Origin: Fratercula arctica
Taxonomy: Eukaryota; Chordata; Aves; Charadriiformes; Alcidae
NCBI GenBank assembly: GCA_947846985.1
Contig: CANTUZ010000004.1
Location: 53,979,672-54,043,671 of the forward strand
Direction: 5' to 3'
Length of the DNA stretch: 64,000 bases
Shown in pieces: positions 12,613-27,254 of this stretch (position 1 is the stretch's first letter; the number at the start of each line of letters is the position of its first letter). A program made the translations under genes and the position numbers. The notes beneath the pieces are model-generated. The model saw nothing but the letters and a program-made list of their open reading frames with translations. It made no database searches and had not been told where the DNA came from.

Positions 12613-15600
12613 GCTGCAGCAGTGTCAGTTAAGCCCAAATATTTTCTAGCTACAGAAAAATTATTTTACAGCTTCAGGTGACACTGTAAACAAACTGATG
12701 AGTTTCCTTCCAAAGCGGCTGGCCAGCAGTTTGCTTTTGAGAGAGAAAATGCCAGGCAGACTCCTCTTTTTAATCTGCTGTGCGATTTAAAGAATTGAAG
12801 CCTCTGCTTTCCATCCTCCACCGAAGAGATCCTCCACAGCTTCCATCTCCCTCTCTTCTCCAGCAGCAGAAGCCATCACTCTGCTCCCTGGGTGCTCTGC
12901 CCCTTCCCTGCTGCCCTCAGCTCCATGGACCAGCTCAGGGTTTTGTCTCTGGCCGCTAGATATGAGCATGCGGGGATGTGACACACTTCCAGCACTTTTC
13001 AGACCATGTTAAAAGACGGTGACTAGGACTTCAGTAAATGAACTTCAACCTGTGAGGATTCAACAGTTCAGGTGCAGTTACCTGGGCAAGGGCCACGGAC
13101 ACCTTGAATTCTAGATTATAACATTGTGCAAGCTTGCCCCAGATATTACTTTACCAACATGAAGGATAATCTGTGTTTCTTCATCAGGGTGCACTTCGAC
13201 ATGCAGAGAGTGCTGCTAATTCAGGATATCTCAATGACTGTGATTGGCCCTGGAGCTGCTTTAAGAAGCTTCTCAGCCCTTGTGCAAGTTGTAGTCTTGT
13301 CTCTTTGATTTCTTTATTTCTACAGCCTGCTTCCAGGGAAATAAATATCAGTGAGGGCCACAGCAGGAGATATACAGAGCCCTCTTCCCTCCCCTGAAGA
13401 GGGAGCTTCTTGGTTAGGAAGAAGATACAGCAGAAATCCCATAGGACTGGGGACCTGGGAGGTCCTCTCCTCAATGGCCCATCAACTGCAATGGTTTCGC
13501 TAATCCATGCCTCTCCATTTCTCTACACCTGCAAAACCGGTCCTGAAAAAGCATGTGTATGTGTGTGTTTCAGGGCAGAGGGATGGCAATGTGAAAAACC
13601 CCAGAAGCTTTAGATGGGAGAGGGGGTGGTCAGATGAATTACTGGGCTGGAGGCGAAAGGGAAACCCAGAAGAGCAGCAGTTGATTCCCACATAAATCAG
13701 CAGAGTCCGCTATCGCCCAGCCAGGTTACTGAATTATCCATCCTGAACCTGGACAGTTTCCAAATTCTACATTGCAGATTCAGCTTATCTAATTAAAAGT
13801 GTTTCAGAGGCTTTGCTTCTCAGCATGCCTCCCCAGAGTTATTTTGCAAAAAATATAGTAAGAAGAAGCGGCTACCCTTCGCATCACAATTCTGCTGTAC
13901 TTGGGAGTGCTGTATCATCACTGGCTGATAATTAGTTAATAGATGCCTTTACTAAATAGAATAGCCAAGATTATATTCAAGGCAAGATATTTGTCATCTG
14001 TGTTTGAGACTTGGCTGCAGCTGTCCCATAAGGCCACAGTTATTTCTACTTACTTCTTTCAGGGAACAGCTCCATGTCCTCTAAAGCCAGGCAGCAGCCC
14101 CAAAGGCAGGGTGTACCTGGAAATTGTCTTAGCTTCTTTTTCATGCACCCACCCCAAACCAGAAGACATTATCTAAATAGCTTGAGTCAAAATGGCTTTA
14201 AGAACAAGTTACAACAGCCTGTATGGATTCTGTAGGGGTCTTATAGCATGAGCAAATGCTCTCACCTGCTTAGGCCATGCTCAGAAATGTGTTGGAGTGG
14301 GAGCCCATGTACTATGGGGAATGCAGGAAATTTTTGATGTGACTGAGTGACAGTCCTTTTCCCAGGGTAGGGAGGGCTTTGGCAGACCCCTGTCCTGCAT
14401 TAGCCAGCTGAGTCTGCGAGCCCTGTAATGGTTTGCTCCTTGCAGTATCTTCAGATGGGACATGGATGTCTCTTGAACATCTCCTGTGCCTCCACCAGCA
14501 GCAACCTGCACAAAGCTCCTCTTTTGCACTTCTGCATCGCCCCTTCACAGGCCCTCCAGAAACCGGGCTGGTACAGCGCCTTCTGAGGAAAGAAATATTC
14601 CACAGTTATGTCCTGCCAGGGGAAGAAGTATGGTCTTTAAATATGAAAGCAGATTTATTACATGAGAAAAATGCAGGGTGCATTTTGTCAGTATGTTTTT
14701 AATACTTTCTGATTCGCAGGGAAAATATTTGATTACAGTAGCAGTTGCCAAGTCAACTGCTGCGTCCCAGCCATCCCTGCAGAGGGGGCAGCGTGTCACC
14801 TGGATGTGGGCACAGAGGCTGAGGGGAATGATAGCTTTTTTAAATCACATATCACCAGTTTTAATATAGCCCAGGTTTTCAGTGGTTATTTACAGGCTGT
14901 TTTATGACCCCCATGACATTACTCTGGATTTACTCCAGCTTTTAGTAGACAAGAGCTCACATGTTTCACTGTTTTGTTGTTCTCAACCAAAAGGTCTGAA
15001 AAGGCACTGAAGGTGGACTCCCAAATAGGACCGCGGCATGGCCTGTGCATACCAGTGATGGGAGGAGTCTGGTTGCCCCGTCCTCACTGCCTCGGAAAGA
15101 AGTCCTGGTTGTTTGACCGCTGTATCCATTGTAAGGTTTCAGGATGTATTCGCCAGGATTTCCAGTAAGCTTTAACCAACTGAAGTGCTTGAGGACTTTT
15201 TAAAACCCATGCCATAATGGAAAAGCTTGGCTGGTATACCTCAACCAGTTAATCTTTGAGATGCAATTTATAGCAGTAGGCACAGGCATTTGCTGTTGTT
15301 TTACTGTCTGCCTTCTTATTTATGACCTTCTCCTCATACTCAGCACTAGAAACTGTATTCTAATTCTTCCGTATATCAGCCTGAAGCAGTCTTTTAAGAA
15401 TTTCAGTTCTATTTTCTGTTGCCACAACCTGGCTCTGCAAGAAGAAGCCTCTTCCATTCCTGGATGACTACAGGGTATAAGTCCTGGGCCTTCCCAGGAG
15501 CTCCATAGGTATCCAGATTTGGGAATTTTTCACCTTAGTATCCTTGCTTCATTATTTCTTAACTTGTGCATAGTAGGTACATCATTGCCTCACCACTGCT

Positions 15601-18378
15601 TCTGTGCTCATGTGTCATGAGCATGGACTGACAAGGACAGGTACGTCCTACTAAGCACTCAGCAGCCACCATCATCGTGTTCGATGGGATATCATCAGCA
15701 GCAATGATAATGTGTTTTTAAGGGGTCTGTCACTTGTCCGTGGCTGAACTGAGGACAGAAATGCAGTGTGATCAGTGTCACTTATGGCTCTTATTAGGAT
15801 ACTACTGCCATGCTACCAGTAAGCCATTTCCCCACCCTTCTGAAGCTTCAGTTTACTAAGACCAGCATTTATAAGCATGAGTATATAATTCTTCCCCTTC
15901 TCATATAGAGGGGAAGGATTAAATTCTCCTTTTGCTGTCAAAAGAAAAAAGCAGGCTGTTTTCTTAAACTCAATAATAAAAAAAGCACTAAGAATGAGGA
16001 ACATCAAGTCTAGTCTCAATTTCTCTGAAAATCTCCTATGCATGAAGCAGGGGAATAAGCTGAGAGTTTGTTTCTATCCAACTTCTTTCCGCACTTAAGT
16101 TTGCACAGTGTATATTGCTCTGTGGTGGATATGCCTGCTTATTACTGGATATCTCCTTTCTCCCCAGATATTATAGAAAGCAATACTATAAGCACCAAAA
16201 GCATAGCACAACCTAGTCCTATCTGCTACTGGAGAAAAAAAAGTTATCCCTGCCCCTAGAGTACAAACTTTATCCTGGGGCTGGGATAAGTGGGCTTGAG
16301 AGAGCCCTGTGAGAGAAGAAAGGTACAGAAAACAGCTCTTGGGCCATATCAGTATCAGAACTGCCAGTACCCAAGTTCGTTTAATATTCTATTCTTTTGT
16401 TTTGTTTTATTTTTTAGCAAGCACAGCTATTTTTTTTTTAAATCACGCAAATAGAAGGATTGTAGATAATGGGCTCCATTTGGGAAAAGAATCAGTTACT
16501 GCTCAAAGTAGGCATGATTACGCACTATTCCAGCAGGTACCTATTTGGAAAACAAAAAAAAGAAAAAAAAGTCTGCGCAAGTGCATATACCACAAAAGCA
16601 TGAGGGTGGAGTCTGGGAATTAGGGCAAGGAGAGAAGGAGATCATGGATGGTTGGCCTTTCTGACTCTAACAGTCACTTTAAGTTCTCGTTAATTGACAA
16701 AAGGGAGGACAGCTCAAGGAAGAAGCTGAAGTATCCCATCAGGGTGTTGAGGGGCTCAGCATCCAAAGAATTCCTCTCTCCTGTAGTGGTGGGGGCAGCT
16801 TCTGCTTTGGGCTGGGAAAGAGAGAGTGGGTTGACCCGTGGGATGGCCCAGCAGAGGGTACAACTGCTGAACAAGAAAGAGACTCTGCCCCTTTCTGACT
16901 AACTTTAACATTCTGCTCTGAATATTAGAAAGTACATTTGCAACAGATGTTTCATGGGGTGAAACCTCTTTAATCCCTTCCTTCAGGCTAAATAGCTTTA
17001 CAAAATCCTCCCCAGAGCTTTGATAACCCAGTAAAAATAACAGCTGAGCTACAGATGATCACTAATCTTGCTGCATGCCTTCGATCACAAAATGGATGGC
17101 CAGTAATTTGTCACATGTAAAGGGGTTTTGCTCAGATATGACGTAAGTTGCACTTTTAAAATCTCCTGATACGAATTAAGAAATTATAAGATTGACTGTG
17201 CTTGGGTCATCAAACATCAACCACTTTGAATAACAGCAAGATGAAGATAGGATCAACCAGGATAAATTATTTCAAGGCTGGCAAAAGACTGAGTTAACAA
17301 GCAAAATATTACTTCGTAAGAGTAGGAAAAAAATACTTGCCCCCGTGTCCCAAGTTATATATTCATATTGGGATCTATTTTGAATGGATGCCTCAAGCCC
17401 TGAAAGCTACAAGGTCAGACTTAGACCTGCACCGAGCAGTTTGGAAAATCCCAACCCTGAAAACTGTTAAAAGACATGTAAGCAACTAGAGACATATAAT
17501 AAGAGATATTATTAACATTTTTTATTTATCTTGCCATACTGCCTGGAGGCCTAGGTGAGGAATTTCAACCTCCTTTGGGCTGGGCAGTATGCATAAATTA
17601 GAGCAGACCTCTTTAAATGCATACAAAATACTATGCTTAGAGACTGTTACATAATAAGAAATATGGTTTCTCTGTGCCTCCATCTACGCCTCTGCCATTC
17701 AGAACTAAAAAGACCTTAAGCAGAGATTTTTAGATGCAAAATCATCATCAGCACAAGGTCTGCCAAGAATCAGGTACAGATTAAACCACCAGCTTTAGGC
17801 TCCGCAGCTTCTGGAGTCACACAGCCACACCAGCATCTAAATTGTTTCTAAACTTAGATTATTTTTAAAAAGGAACTTCAGCTTTGCCCTTTATTGCATT
17901 GAGCTTTGCTGTTCTATGTAGGTCAGTGGCCAGCCTGTTGCAGCAAATGGTCCTTGATCTTGCAGAAGCCTGTCTGAAAAGAAAGCAAAGGCTCAAGACT
18001 TTGTTGGAGGGACCTTGTTAAGTGGAGACAAAACCTGTTGGCACAACTATTAATTATAATTTTAATTCCTGGGCTTTTAAAAGGCCAAAGTCAGACATGC
18101 GTCTGTTAACACTGCCTGCCTTTTGCAGAATATCTCACTTATCTCAAGGCTTTGTCGTACTCCATATGTCCTGAAGTGTTTGCTTTTGGGATTTTCCAGG
18201 GTGGACTGGGAAGACAGTCTGCTCCTGTCTGGCACGTCAGGCTAGAACTGTTGCAGGATAACAAGGCCACCACCTTCAGTCCTTCAGCTACTGGCTGTGT
18301 GTAGCACTTCTTTGCCTGTGGCTTATGGAAATGAATACATTTGGTTTTATTTGGCCAACAATGAAGCGGTTTGATCCT
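12613..18378. other. Noncoding stretch, no gene recognised
   Basis: Many short frames occur on both strands, with no coherent exon chain or known protein domain. Confidence 0.45.
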
Positions 18379-18578
18379 TCTTTACAATGAGGGTGGTGAA
18401 ACACTGGCCCAGGTTGCCCAGAGAGGTGGTGGAGGCCCCATCCCTGGAGACATTCAAGGCCAGGCTTGATGAGGCTCTGAGCAACCTGATCTAGTTGAAG
18501 ATGTCCCTGGTTACTGCAGGGGGGTTGGACTAGATGACCTTTAGAGGTCCCTTCCAACCCAACACATTCTATGATTCC
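18379..18578 (+). mobile_element. CR1 LINE 3'-end fragment
   Basis: Sense CR1: the end of the pol frame (GAGGGTGGTGAAACACTGG, GTTGCCCAGAGAGGTGGTGG, CATTCAAGGCCAGGCTTGA) and the 3' untranslated region ending in TTCCAACCCAACACATTCTA. About 200 bases, 5'-truncated. Confidence 0.9.
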
Positions 18579-21500
18579 TACATAGAAAGTATAACTGCTG
18601 TCTTGGTTTAATGCCCTGAAAGATGATCCTCCCCATCCCTGTCTCATCCCCATGCTCTCTAGAAGAGTCCTTTTTTTTTTTTTTCTCCCCATCATCTTCT
18701 GATGTATTTCTGGGGGCTGCAGTGATTCCCAGCCCAGCTGCTGACTGTTCCTGGGGTGGTGGCAGATAAGCCCTGGACAACATAGTGTGCAGGGGAGAAA
18801 AGGGGTACCATTTCTCCTGGCAGAGGGTAGGTGATGACAAAGGTGAGGCAGAATCTCTCTGGGGAAGGAGGGGGTAAAGTGCATGGGTGATTCAGATATT
18901 TGAGGGAAAGGAATGGATTTGCTAAGTACTGCAGTGCTTCTCAGAAGGTCAGGCACATCAGCACAATGTAGACATATGCGGTAGATTTAAAAATTTCGGC
19001 ATCCATTGCGATGGGGTATTGCAGACTGAGGCACCATGACCAGCAAAGGAGGACATGAGAAAAGATCTAAAACAAAAGTGGACATGGTCTCTGCACCTTA
19101 CCTCGAGGCAATACAGCAAAAAAGTACTTCCTTATCATTCACAATTTAGTCTCTAAATATAGACATAGGAATCTATTTTCTTTCTTTTATGCTGCTTCCC
19201 CCACTGTCTTGATATTTTCCTTTCCTCTGTAAACTCCATCTATTGTTCTCACTTGAGGTCCAGAGCTGATGGCTTGTTTGCTTTCATTGTCAAGTATTGC
19301 TTTCCGTTTCACTGCTGTTATCCTTCACTTGTACTTTGAAACAAAGACACTATGTAAATAGAGAACAAATGATATCCTATAACGAAGCATCTAAGGCTCC
19401 TTTGTATGTTATCGTGAATCGTCTTCTATCACCCCATATTGTTGACCAGTTGCAAAACTTAGTTCTCTGCTATCAACGCAAGTGGGGACTCAGCACTTTT
19501 TCCGAATTGCTTTGAGGGATTTTCCAAGCAAGAATCTTAATCCCCACATATTTCTGCCAAGGTCCACATCTTGTCTGATGACAATATATCTGCATTCTTG
19601 TAGCCTGGCAGGAGGAGGGCCACCGCTTCTGGTCCCCAACTCTAGCTGACGTGATGCCGTTTGAAGAGATTGTGTGGTTATAAAGTGTGACACTTACCAG
19701 GTCTGTATGTTCTCCTTTTCATCTTACATTTTCTTTCACTTCAGTACAGGTGCTTCAGTACTATGTACATTCTCAAAGATGAAAATAAAAATTTCAATGG
19801 GAGGTGGGTGTTTATTGCAAAACATCGAGACTTATTAGCCCTCCCCAGGCAGTACAAAAAAAATATTCTGGTTTATTTTTACAATGCTATACAAAGCCCA
19901 AGTCTTTGAAAAAGATTGTAAAAGAAATACAGTAATAGGCTCCACAGGACAATAAATATACTAATAATTGATTTATATTTATTTGAAGATGATTCTTTCA
20001 AAGAACAGGTAGATTTTAAGAATGGCAAAGGTCACACCAGCAGTTAAAAGCAGCAAGTAGCCACCGCTAAACCCTTTGGTTTAAAGATGACCTCCTCGGG
20101 TTACAGAGCAGCCTGTGGATGGGACAGGGAGCAGCACTGCTGCGTCTCGGTCCAGGCATGGGGCCAGTTCATAGCAGGCTCCGGACATCATCTCACAGGA
20201 CAGCAGCCTTCCAGCATGTTTTGTTCTGTTCTGTAGGAGGTGGCTCTGCCTGCGCTGACTCCTTCTATAGAAACCATTTCCAAGCACATGTACTGGATGT
20301 TTTCATCTCTGAGAGGTGAAGTGGCCAAAATTATGCTTTACAATAGCAGAAACCTATGTAGAGCTACCTCCTCTTCCTATCATCTTGTCCAGACTCTCAA
20401 AGCCTCATCTGTGAGGCGGATGGTGGGGGCGATACTTGTCGTCCCTTCCTGTTCGGGGGTTAGCAGCCTCGCTCGGTGCTTTCTGAAGCACACAGCTATC
20501 AGTACCCGCACGCTGCTGTCAGCAACTGCATTCCTGATACCCCAGAAAGCGGATCCAGACGTCTCCTGGATCTCTCTGAAAAGCCTTTCCCAACTCCTAT
20601 AGAGGAGAACCGAGTCCAAAAGTAGGATTGCAGGAGGATGCTGGACTTGATTGGTGGAGGGAAGCACCACACCCGTTATCCCAGAAGAATTGTTAAATGG
20701 ATATTTAAAGCTGTTGAACTGTCTCTTGAAGAGCCATCCTGTCCTAACCAAAGGTATCAGGAAAATAAAGTTATTTGTCCTTCTGTTTTCATTAGCACTG
20801 AGGTCTGCAGAGGACAGGCTGCCCATGGAGAGATCTTTCCTTCATGCTTCTGTAGACAATATCCCACAGAAGGAAACTTAACATTGCTTCGTTTTTATTG
20901 CTCTAAAACTGGGAGGATTGCAAAGCCGAACCTAAAGCACAGCTTTGTTTGAGCTGAACCCTGCTGCAAACCAGTCCATTAATAAAGTAATTGGGCATAG
21001 CCTGAGCAAATTGGAAGCAAACATTGCTTATATTCAGCCCCTAATGTGCTCATTCTCTGAGGGCTGAAAGGCTGAGCTGCCATGCAGCAGTGCGAGACTT
21101 GCTAGAAAGGACTACGTTGTGCTGGCTGACCTGCCAGCCAAAACAGCAGCCGCCGCTGTCAAGAGGAGGACAGACCTTTTGCTTGATTTTGGGGGACTTA
21201 GCAGGAGAGAAAAGCTTTGGCTTGTTATTTACAAAATAAACCACAGTGTGGCTTTCCGCTGCAAGGCTCCTTCATATTTGGGCAGGAAGAAAACAGGAAG
21301 GAAAAGGAGGAGGAAAATGTGGACAGCAGGGAGAAGCAAGGAGACAGCTCAAATTCAGCTGGGGGAAAATGTCCTTTCCTGCAGGTCTGCCTCACCCTGC
21401 TGCGCTGCCTTGGCTTTATCCTGCCCTTTGTTATCTTCCCTGCCTCTCCAGAGGCTGTGAGCAAGGGCAGGCTGTCGGCGAGGATCTGCTGCTGCCTCGT

Positions 21501-24500
21501 GACATGAGAAAGCCAACAGAGCCTTCCTATCCAGAGACCGGTAGGGCAGTACTTGGCTTTGCAGGAATTGCACTTGTCCCTGCCAAAACCAGACTAAAAT
21601 CCTCCTGCCTCTCAGATGATGGCTGGGAATGATACCAGCCCAAGGAGTGTGGCTTTCAGTAAGGTGGCAGGTGGCCGGGCACCCAGCTCCACGCTCAGAT
21701 CACGTATTCTGCAGTAGCGAAATCAAGCAGCAGCCCCGAGTTAGCTCTGGAAGATGCTTTCCAGCACCCTAAAACTGCAGCCCTGGGCTCTCCCTTTCTC
21801 CCAGCCTTAGCCCCAGGCTGAGCCCCAGGCAAGGCACGCGTCTTTGCCTCTGACCACAGGGCCCTCAGAGGACAAACCAAGCATCATCCCCGATTTACTC
21901 GAGATTTATCATTTACTTTAGATCCTTTGCTGCTCCCCTACAGCTGCAGCTCTGGGATTTCTCTTTCTCCCAGCTTTTTCATTTGGGAAGGCAGTGACAG
22001 GGAAGGAGAGGTTATTTTTGTCGTGGGAGGTTGAATATTCATTTCAGACAGCCCTCTTAGTACCTGCAGAAAGAGTGGCAAAGGGCACAGAGTCTTTGTC
22101 CTTTTACTTTTTCTGCAGGTTTTACTGTTCAGCCTTTTAAACCCACTAACTTACAGTGATGGATATGAAATCTCATGGAGAGTATGGAGAGACGGAACTA
22201 GCTGAGGTCAGCACAGGTGAGGAACTTAATTCAGAAACACAAAATTGACTTTTGTGATGTATCGGTGGCTTCCAGGACATCTTCATCCAAAACTACTTGG
22301 TCAAAGCATCAGAGACTTAAATTACAGAGTAGGGTTGGGAAATGAGGAGGAAGAAGGGAGTTATAATCACTATGACAAGGATTTAGAGGCACTAAGGGAA
22401 AAGAAATATTTGAACATTAGAATGTTTACAAAGCAAACCCACAATCCTGGGATTTCAAGCCTTCATCAGATTGAAACCCTTTTAGGTAGCAAGGCTAAAA
22501 CCGTGGCAGTGACCTGCAGGTTAGTTCAGTCTCTCTGTGCTTGTACTTACATCCTGGAGAGGACATTCCTGGCTCTCGCAGCACATCTCTGCTCAGCTTT
22601 CTTATCCATTTCTTCTCAGGAACCTTTTGTTCTTTCTGAATGCAACAGTCAATAGCTACCTAATACTTTAGAGACCAACTTCTGCCTGTCATAAAACAAA
22701 AGAAAATGTTATTGGCAATTACATCTAAATAGGAAGCCATAAAATCACAAGGAAAAAAAATTCAGTGCATTTATTTGGATATAATGGAAAGGTTTATGAG
22801 GCAAAATCAAACCTATTTGTAGAATATTCTGGTGCCTAGTCCTGCAGCATAATATGGTGTATGCACTTATTGATCACTTGTTGGAGAGTAGCAGAGCTGT
22901 GCCCTTAAAAAAAATAAGAGTTTTCTCTCCCTTCAGACAATGAGCAGCTTCCAGAATGGAGCTGTGACCCAGAGGTTTTCAGGTTGGTACAGGAGTAAAA
23001 ACATTACTGACTAGGGAAAAAAAAAAAAAAAAAGGAACAAGTCTGGGGAAGAAAATGGCCTGAAAAAGGTGTACAAAAGCATAGTCAATTAACTGCTGGA
23101 ATGACTAATTTCCAGGTGGGCGGATCTGCACAGACTGCAGAGCCTTGTGTTAAGCCCCAGGGCTCTGCTCCCAGCACCTGGAAAAGGTATCTCAGACAGG
23201 GACCCAAAAGTGTGAGTCCATCTGTTGGGGAGCTGTATCACACAGGCAGCAGGTGATGTCCCAGAAGACATTGGGCAAGCTCCAGACCTCCCTCCAAAAG
23301 GGAACCCTCTTTAGCCAAACAGATATCTTGATCCTTCCTTTCAGGTATCTGAGCAGGAGTTAGCTTTTTTTTTCGTTTAAGAGCTTTGCCGAGTGCTGCT
23401 GAGTGTTCAGGGTGGGGGAGATGTGCTGGCGGGACTTTGACTCTGCTGCTGGCAGGCTGAGCATCGCCCACTGTTCTACACGCTTTTATAGGGCTGACTG
23501 GCTGCTCGGAGCAGAACGAGGAGGAGGAGGAGATGCTCCCTTCCATCCTCTGCTGCGACCTTTTCAGCCTGTTGCAGAGAACGTGGTCCAAGAGAGAGGA
23601 CCGGAGCAGCGACCATAGCTCTACCGTTCGATAGGTTGTGAACTTACCTGGCAAAGTGTATCCTCTCAGTTATACCGGCTGTGTATTTTGCATTAAGTAG
23701 TTATTGATTAAAACACAGAATTCGCCCTTATAGCGTATCTGGGACACAGACACCTGCGCGGCCGCCTGTATACTCCATCTACCAGGCTACAGAGACGTGC
23801 TGCTTCTCATGTGCCCTTTTCCAGGCCTCCTCAGCCTTGCCAGTCTCTGACGCGCTGGAGGGAGCAGGGGGCAGGTGCCCTGGGCCTCCTGCCGCCCTGG
23901 CTCCTGCTGTTTAGTGAGCTCAGCTGGTGTGTGTGGATTTCAGCCGAGGAAAGGTTTGAACACAATTTCTCAGCTCCTACAGGAGCATTTCATGGTGAGG
24001 CTGCTGCATAAAAGATAGGTAGCATCGCCTCCTCCTCCTCTACCCACCTTTTATAAGGAAACCAGTAGCTAAAACGTATTTTGCAAAGAGCTTGATCTTG
24101 GCACTGGAGGTCAAGTGTTGAAGTAAGTCAAATATTGCTAGCATGGGATGCTCGGAGGCTCTGGGGAGAGAAATGTCCAGTTTCCAGCCCCAAACTGGCT
24201 TTACTGGGGAGATAAATTCTATGCTTGACTGGGTGAATTATTTTTTTTCCATGAGCCCCAGTGAACTTGAAGGTAAAATAATGAGGAACCTTCCTAGGTA
24301 AAACCACAACATAAGTGACCACAAGTGACTTCAGGGTTAGGTACAATATTACGCCTATTTTCTCCCATATATACACTCAGAAAAAAAATTTCAATATGTC
24401 ATTTTAAAAACTGGAGGACCTTGACAGTACCCCACCAAATTTCAAAATGGCACCTATAGATACTAGAATATCTTCATCTATAGAGGGTATCTACTGTTAA

Positions 24501-27254
24501 AACAAATTTATATTTTTTTCTGTACAAGATAACAAAAACACCTATTGGCTGGTTTGCTGCTTAGCTGACTTTCTGACCTCTGCCTTTAAGACTTGCCTAA
24601 TTTGAAACTCATCACAGATGATGATTTCCTAATTTTCCCATACTATGTTTTCCCATATCCTATTTACTGTTAACATAAATCAACATGTCCTGCCTACAAC
24701 TGTTAGCTCATGTTTGCTGAGCTGCTCTTTATGCTGTCTTTTGCTTTCTCTTACATCTGCCTTATACTGTTTCTTAAACTATCTCATTCTACACAATACA
24801 CTTTGGCCTAAGAGCTGGGATTAAATGATAGGTATAAAACCAAGTCTAGCATCTCTGCAACTTCAACCTTGAATGACTGAAGTTTACCCAGGGAAGGAAA
24901 TACACAGTATATTTGGGGTAAACTGTGGGTTCTTAGCGAAAATTAATAATACTGGGGAAAAAAATTAGTGGATTGAAAGATATTAAAGCGACTCGGCTGA
25001 AATGCTTTTAGGTTAAATAATATATTCTGAAAAGTCACTTTTGTTCTATGATAAGGTGGGAGCTATATGTTAATTTCTTTTATTCCTGGATCATTTTCTC
25101 TCGGAGGTGTCATCAGTTGAATTTTCAGCACTACATTGAAATGAATATTCATCACTGAGTTACAGCCTTTGAAAGATCTGCAGGGAGAAATTAAAAAAAA
25201 ATCCCAAACCCAACCCCTTTTCTTCCCCCTCTTTCTGCAGCTCTGAACATGCACAGCTCCCTCTGGTTAGCAAAGCAGCACGCAGCATCCGTGTGCTCCT
25301 GGGCACGATCCTTGGGATCTCCAGGTGTCCCACTGGGACGGGTACCACTGGGACCAGGGGGCCGAAGGAGAGTGAAACACAAGCGTAAGAGTTTGCAGGG
25401 CTGGGCCCTGCAGGAACAATGAGAAAAATAACATCCCACTCATTTCATAGCACACTTGAGCTGGTGGCGAGAAGGGTGGCTCAGGTATTCCTTCATGGGA
25501 GCAAGGGTACTTCAGCTCATCACAGGTGGCTGGTGCTCATTTTTCGGCGGTGGAATAGTTACAAAGCAGCTTCAGGCTGCTGAGAGCAGAACCGCAGGTA
25601 AACAGAGCAAACCACGTCTTCAAATGACCTACAAGCACAGATAAAACCTGCACAAAATCAGGAAAACGGGCAAAAATGGCATTAGAGAGTGAGTGAAATT
25701 GTGTAGGTATCGGACACCGGGGGCAGGAAGTTTAGGAAATAAGAGTGAAATATGGGATAAATTACAGTATTGCTCACAATGATATACAGCTCTCGCTGCT
25801 GAACAGCGTGGTTTAAAAATCCAATAGATAAAATGGAGTAATAAGGTGAATCCCTCGGCTGACAAGACAGGGGCTTTTAACCAACAAGCTCTTTAAAGGA
25901 TGTGTTTTAAAAGCGATCACAATGGGGTGTAGAATGATACTGCGGTAAATTGCACAAGGGATTTGCAATTTACAAAGAAAGGGAAACAACTTTCACAAGG
26001 GTGAGGCTGGGATGCTGCAGCTAAACCCCACCGAAAGCCCAAGAGATGGAGCCTCTGCGTGGCCCTCGGCTCCTGCTGCTTCTGCTGAAATGCTATTGAT
26101 GGGACATAAAGTGTTTAGAAATAAAATTGCCACGATGTTAAGAACACTTCTGAATATTTAAAATCTTAACACAAATTCTTTACATTCTGTCTCAATAATG
26201 ATACATGGAATTTCGGGCTCAATGGGGAATAAGACTGCATTTAGTGCCACACAGTGGTAAAAGAAAATAATTTCAGTGAGGATGGATATTATGAAGCACC
26301 ACAGAGGAAACCTTTTAGGTGCTAATGCTAGGCTTGGAAAAGCAAAAAAGGCGTTTAAAAAAAATGAGGGTACACCAATCAGTTGGTGATAGGTATCGCC
26401 TAAATTTCCTCACCCAAGGACGGTTTATACCACTAGCTGTCTAGATACACAATATATGAAATTTGTAATTTGTAATCTGTAATTTATAATCAGCCGCCTT
26501 CGCAATAAGGAGGGCGCTTTGCTCATTTATAGCCCTGACAAAACAGTGAGGGATGTGATATTGGAACCTGCCAGCCCTTGCAGGTGATGAGCTGCACAGC
26601 AGCCATCGGGCAGGGACAGGATTAGAGCTGTAAAGGTATCTCAAACAACTGAAATAATATGGAGTAGTCCCTGAAAAAAAGGCTAATGTGGGATCCCTGG
26701 ATTGGGAATTCCATGATTAGTAGTTTTCTTGCTCAGGTAGTGCAGAGAAATATTTCTGTTGCCAATAAAGCAAGTAATGTTACTTCTGCAAGTGTAATGT
26801 ATGTGATGCAATTTATTTCTGGCCATCCAGGAGCTCAGCAACCCTCTGAGTGTTGTTCAGCATGATTTTGTGCCACACTGTCACGCCGCAAGGATTTGGG
26901 GGCAAGAAGGCAGACCCCTGCTCAAAATAGTCTGTTGCACCAGCTCGGTCAGTAGCAGCACTGGAATGGTGGTGACACAGCCTTCCCGTCCCTTTCGGCA
27001 GGGACAGGCCTGCTCACACACGCAGGCAGACACACAGCCACACGCTTTCTCTTTTTCGAGCAGTCTCTTGCATGCAGGTACTAGTTTATGAGGTCTGTTA
27101 GAGAATGAGGAATGACTGATCATTAGTTTCTTGTTGTATGGCTACGCTAAGCTGGGAATCTCTTCTCAGCAAGGTGCCAGGGAGAAATCATGAATGTGGG
27201 CAGCACCACTCGCTAGTTTTTGGTTGCATATTAAGTATGGGCTCTATTGATTTC
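18579..27254. other. Noncoding stretch, no confident gene
   Basis: This is the longest gene-free stretch. GC-richer, CpG-containing segments lie near 20.1-20.6, 21.1-21.9 and 23.4-23.9 kb. A poly-A run lies at 23,017-23,033. One short segment at 22.16 kb has good splice sites on both sides and is reported separately as a weak candidate. No domain-bearing reading frame was found. Confidence 0.4.
26461..26490. repeat. (ATTTGTA)4 short tandem repeat
   Basis: Four 7-base units: two exact ATTTGTA, then ATCTGTA and ATTTATA. Confidence 0.8.

Noticed and set aside
18288..18956. The longest open frame in the window (222 codons, minus strand)
   Set aside because: Much of it is the antisense of the CR1 fragment at 18,379-18,578, and the rest has no domain, splice support or coding-like composition.
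22245..22655. 136-codon plus-strand open frame near the 60-base candidate exon
   Set aside because: It starts inside what would be the intron after the GTGAGG donor and shows no domain. No evidence links it to the small exon.
23718..23765. GAATTCGCCCTT followed 40 bases later by a NotI site GCGGCCGC, resembling the edge of a TA-cloning vector
   Set aside because: Only the 12-mer matches; the flanking bases are not vector sequence as I know it, and there is no further vector stretch. Coincidence is the simpler reading. A vector screen would settle it.
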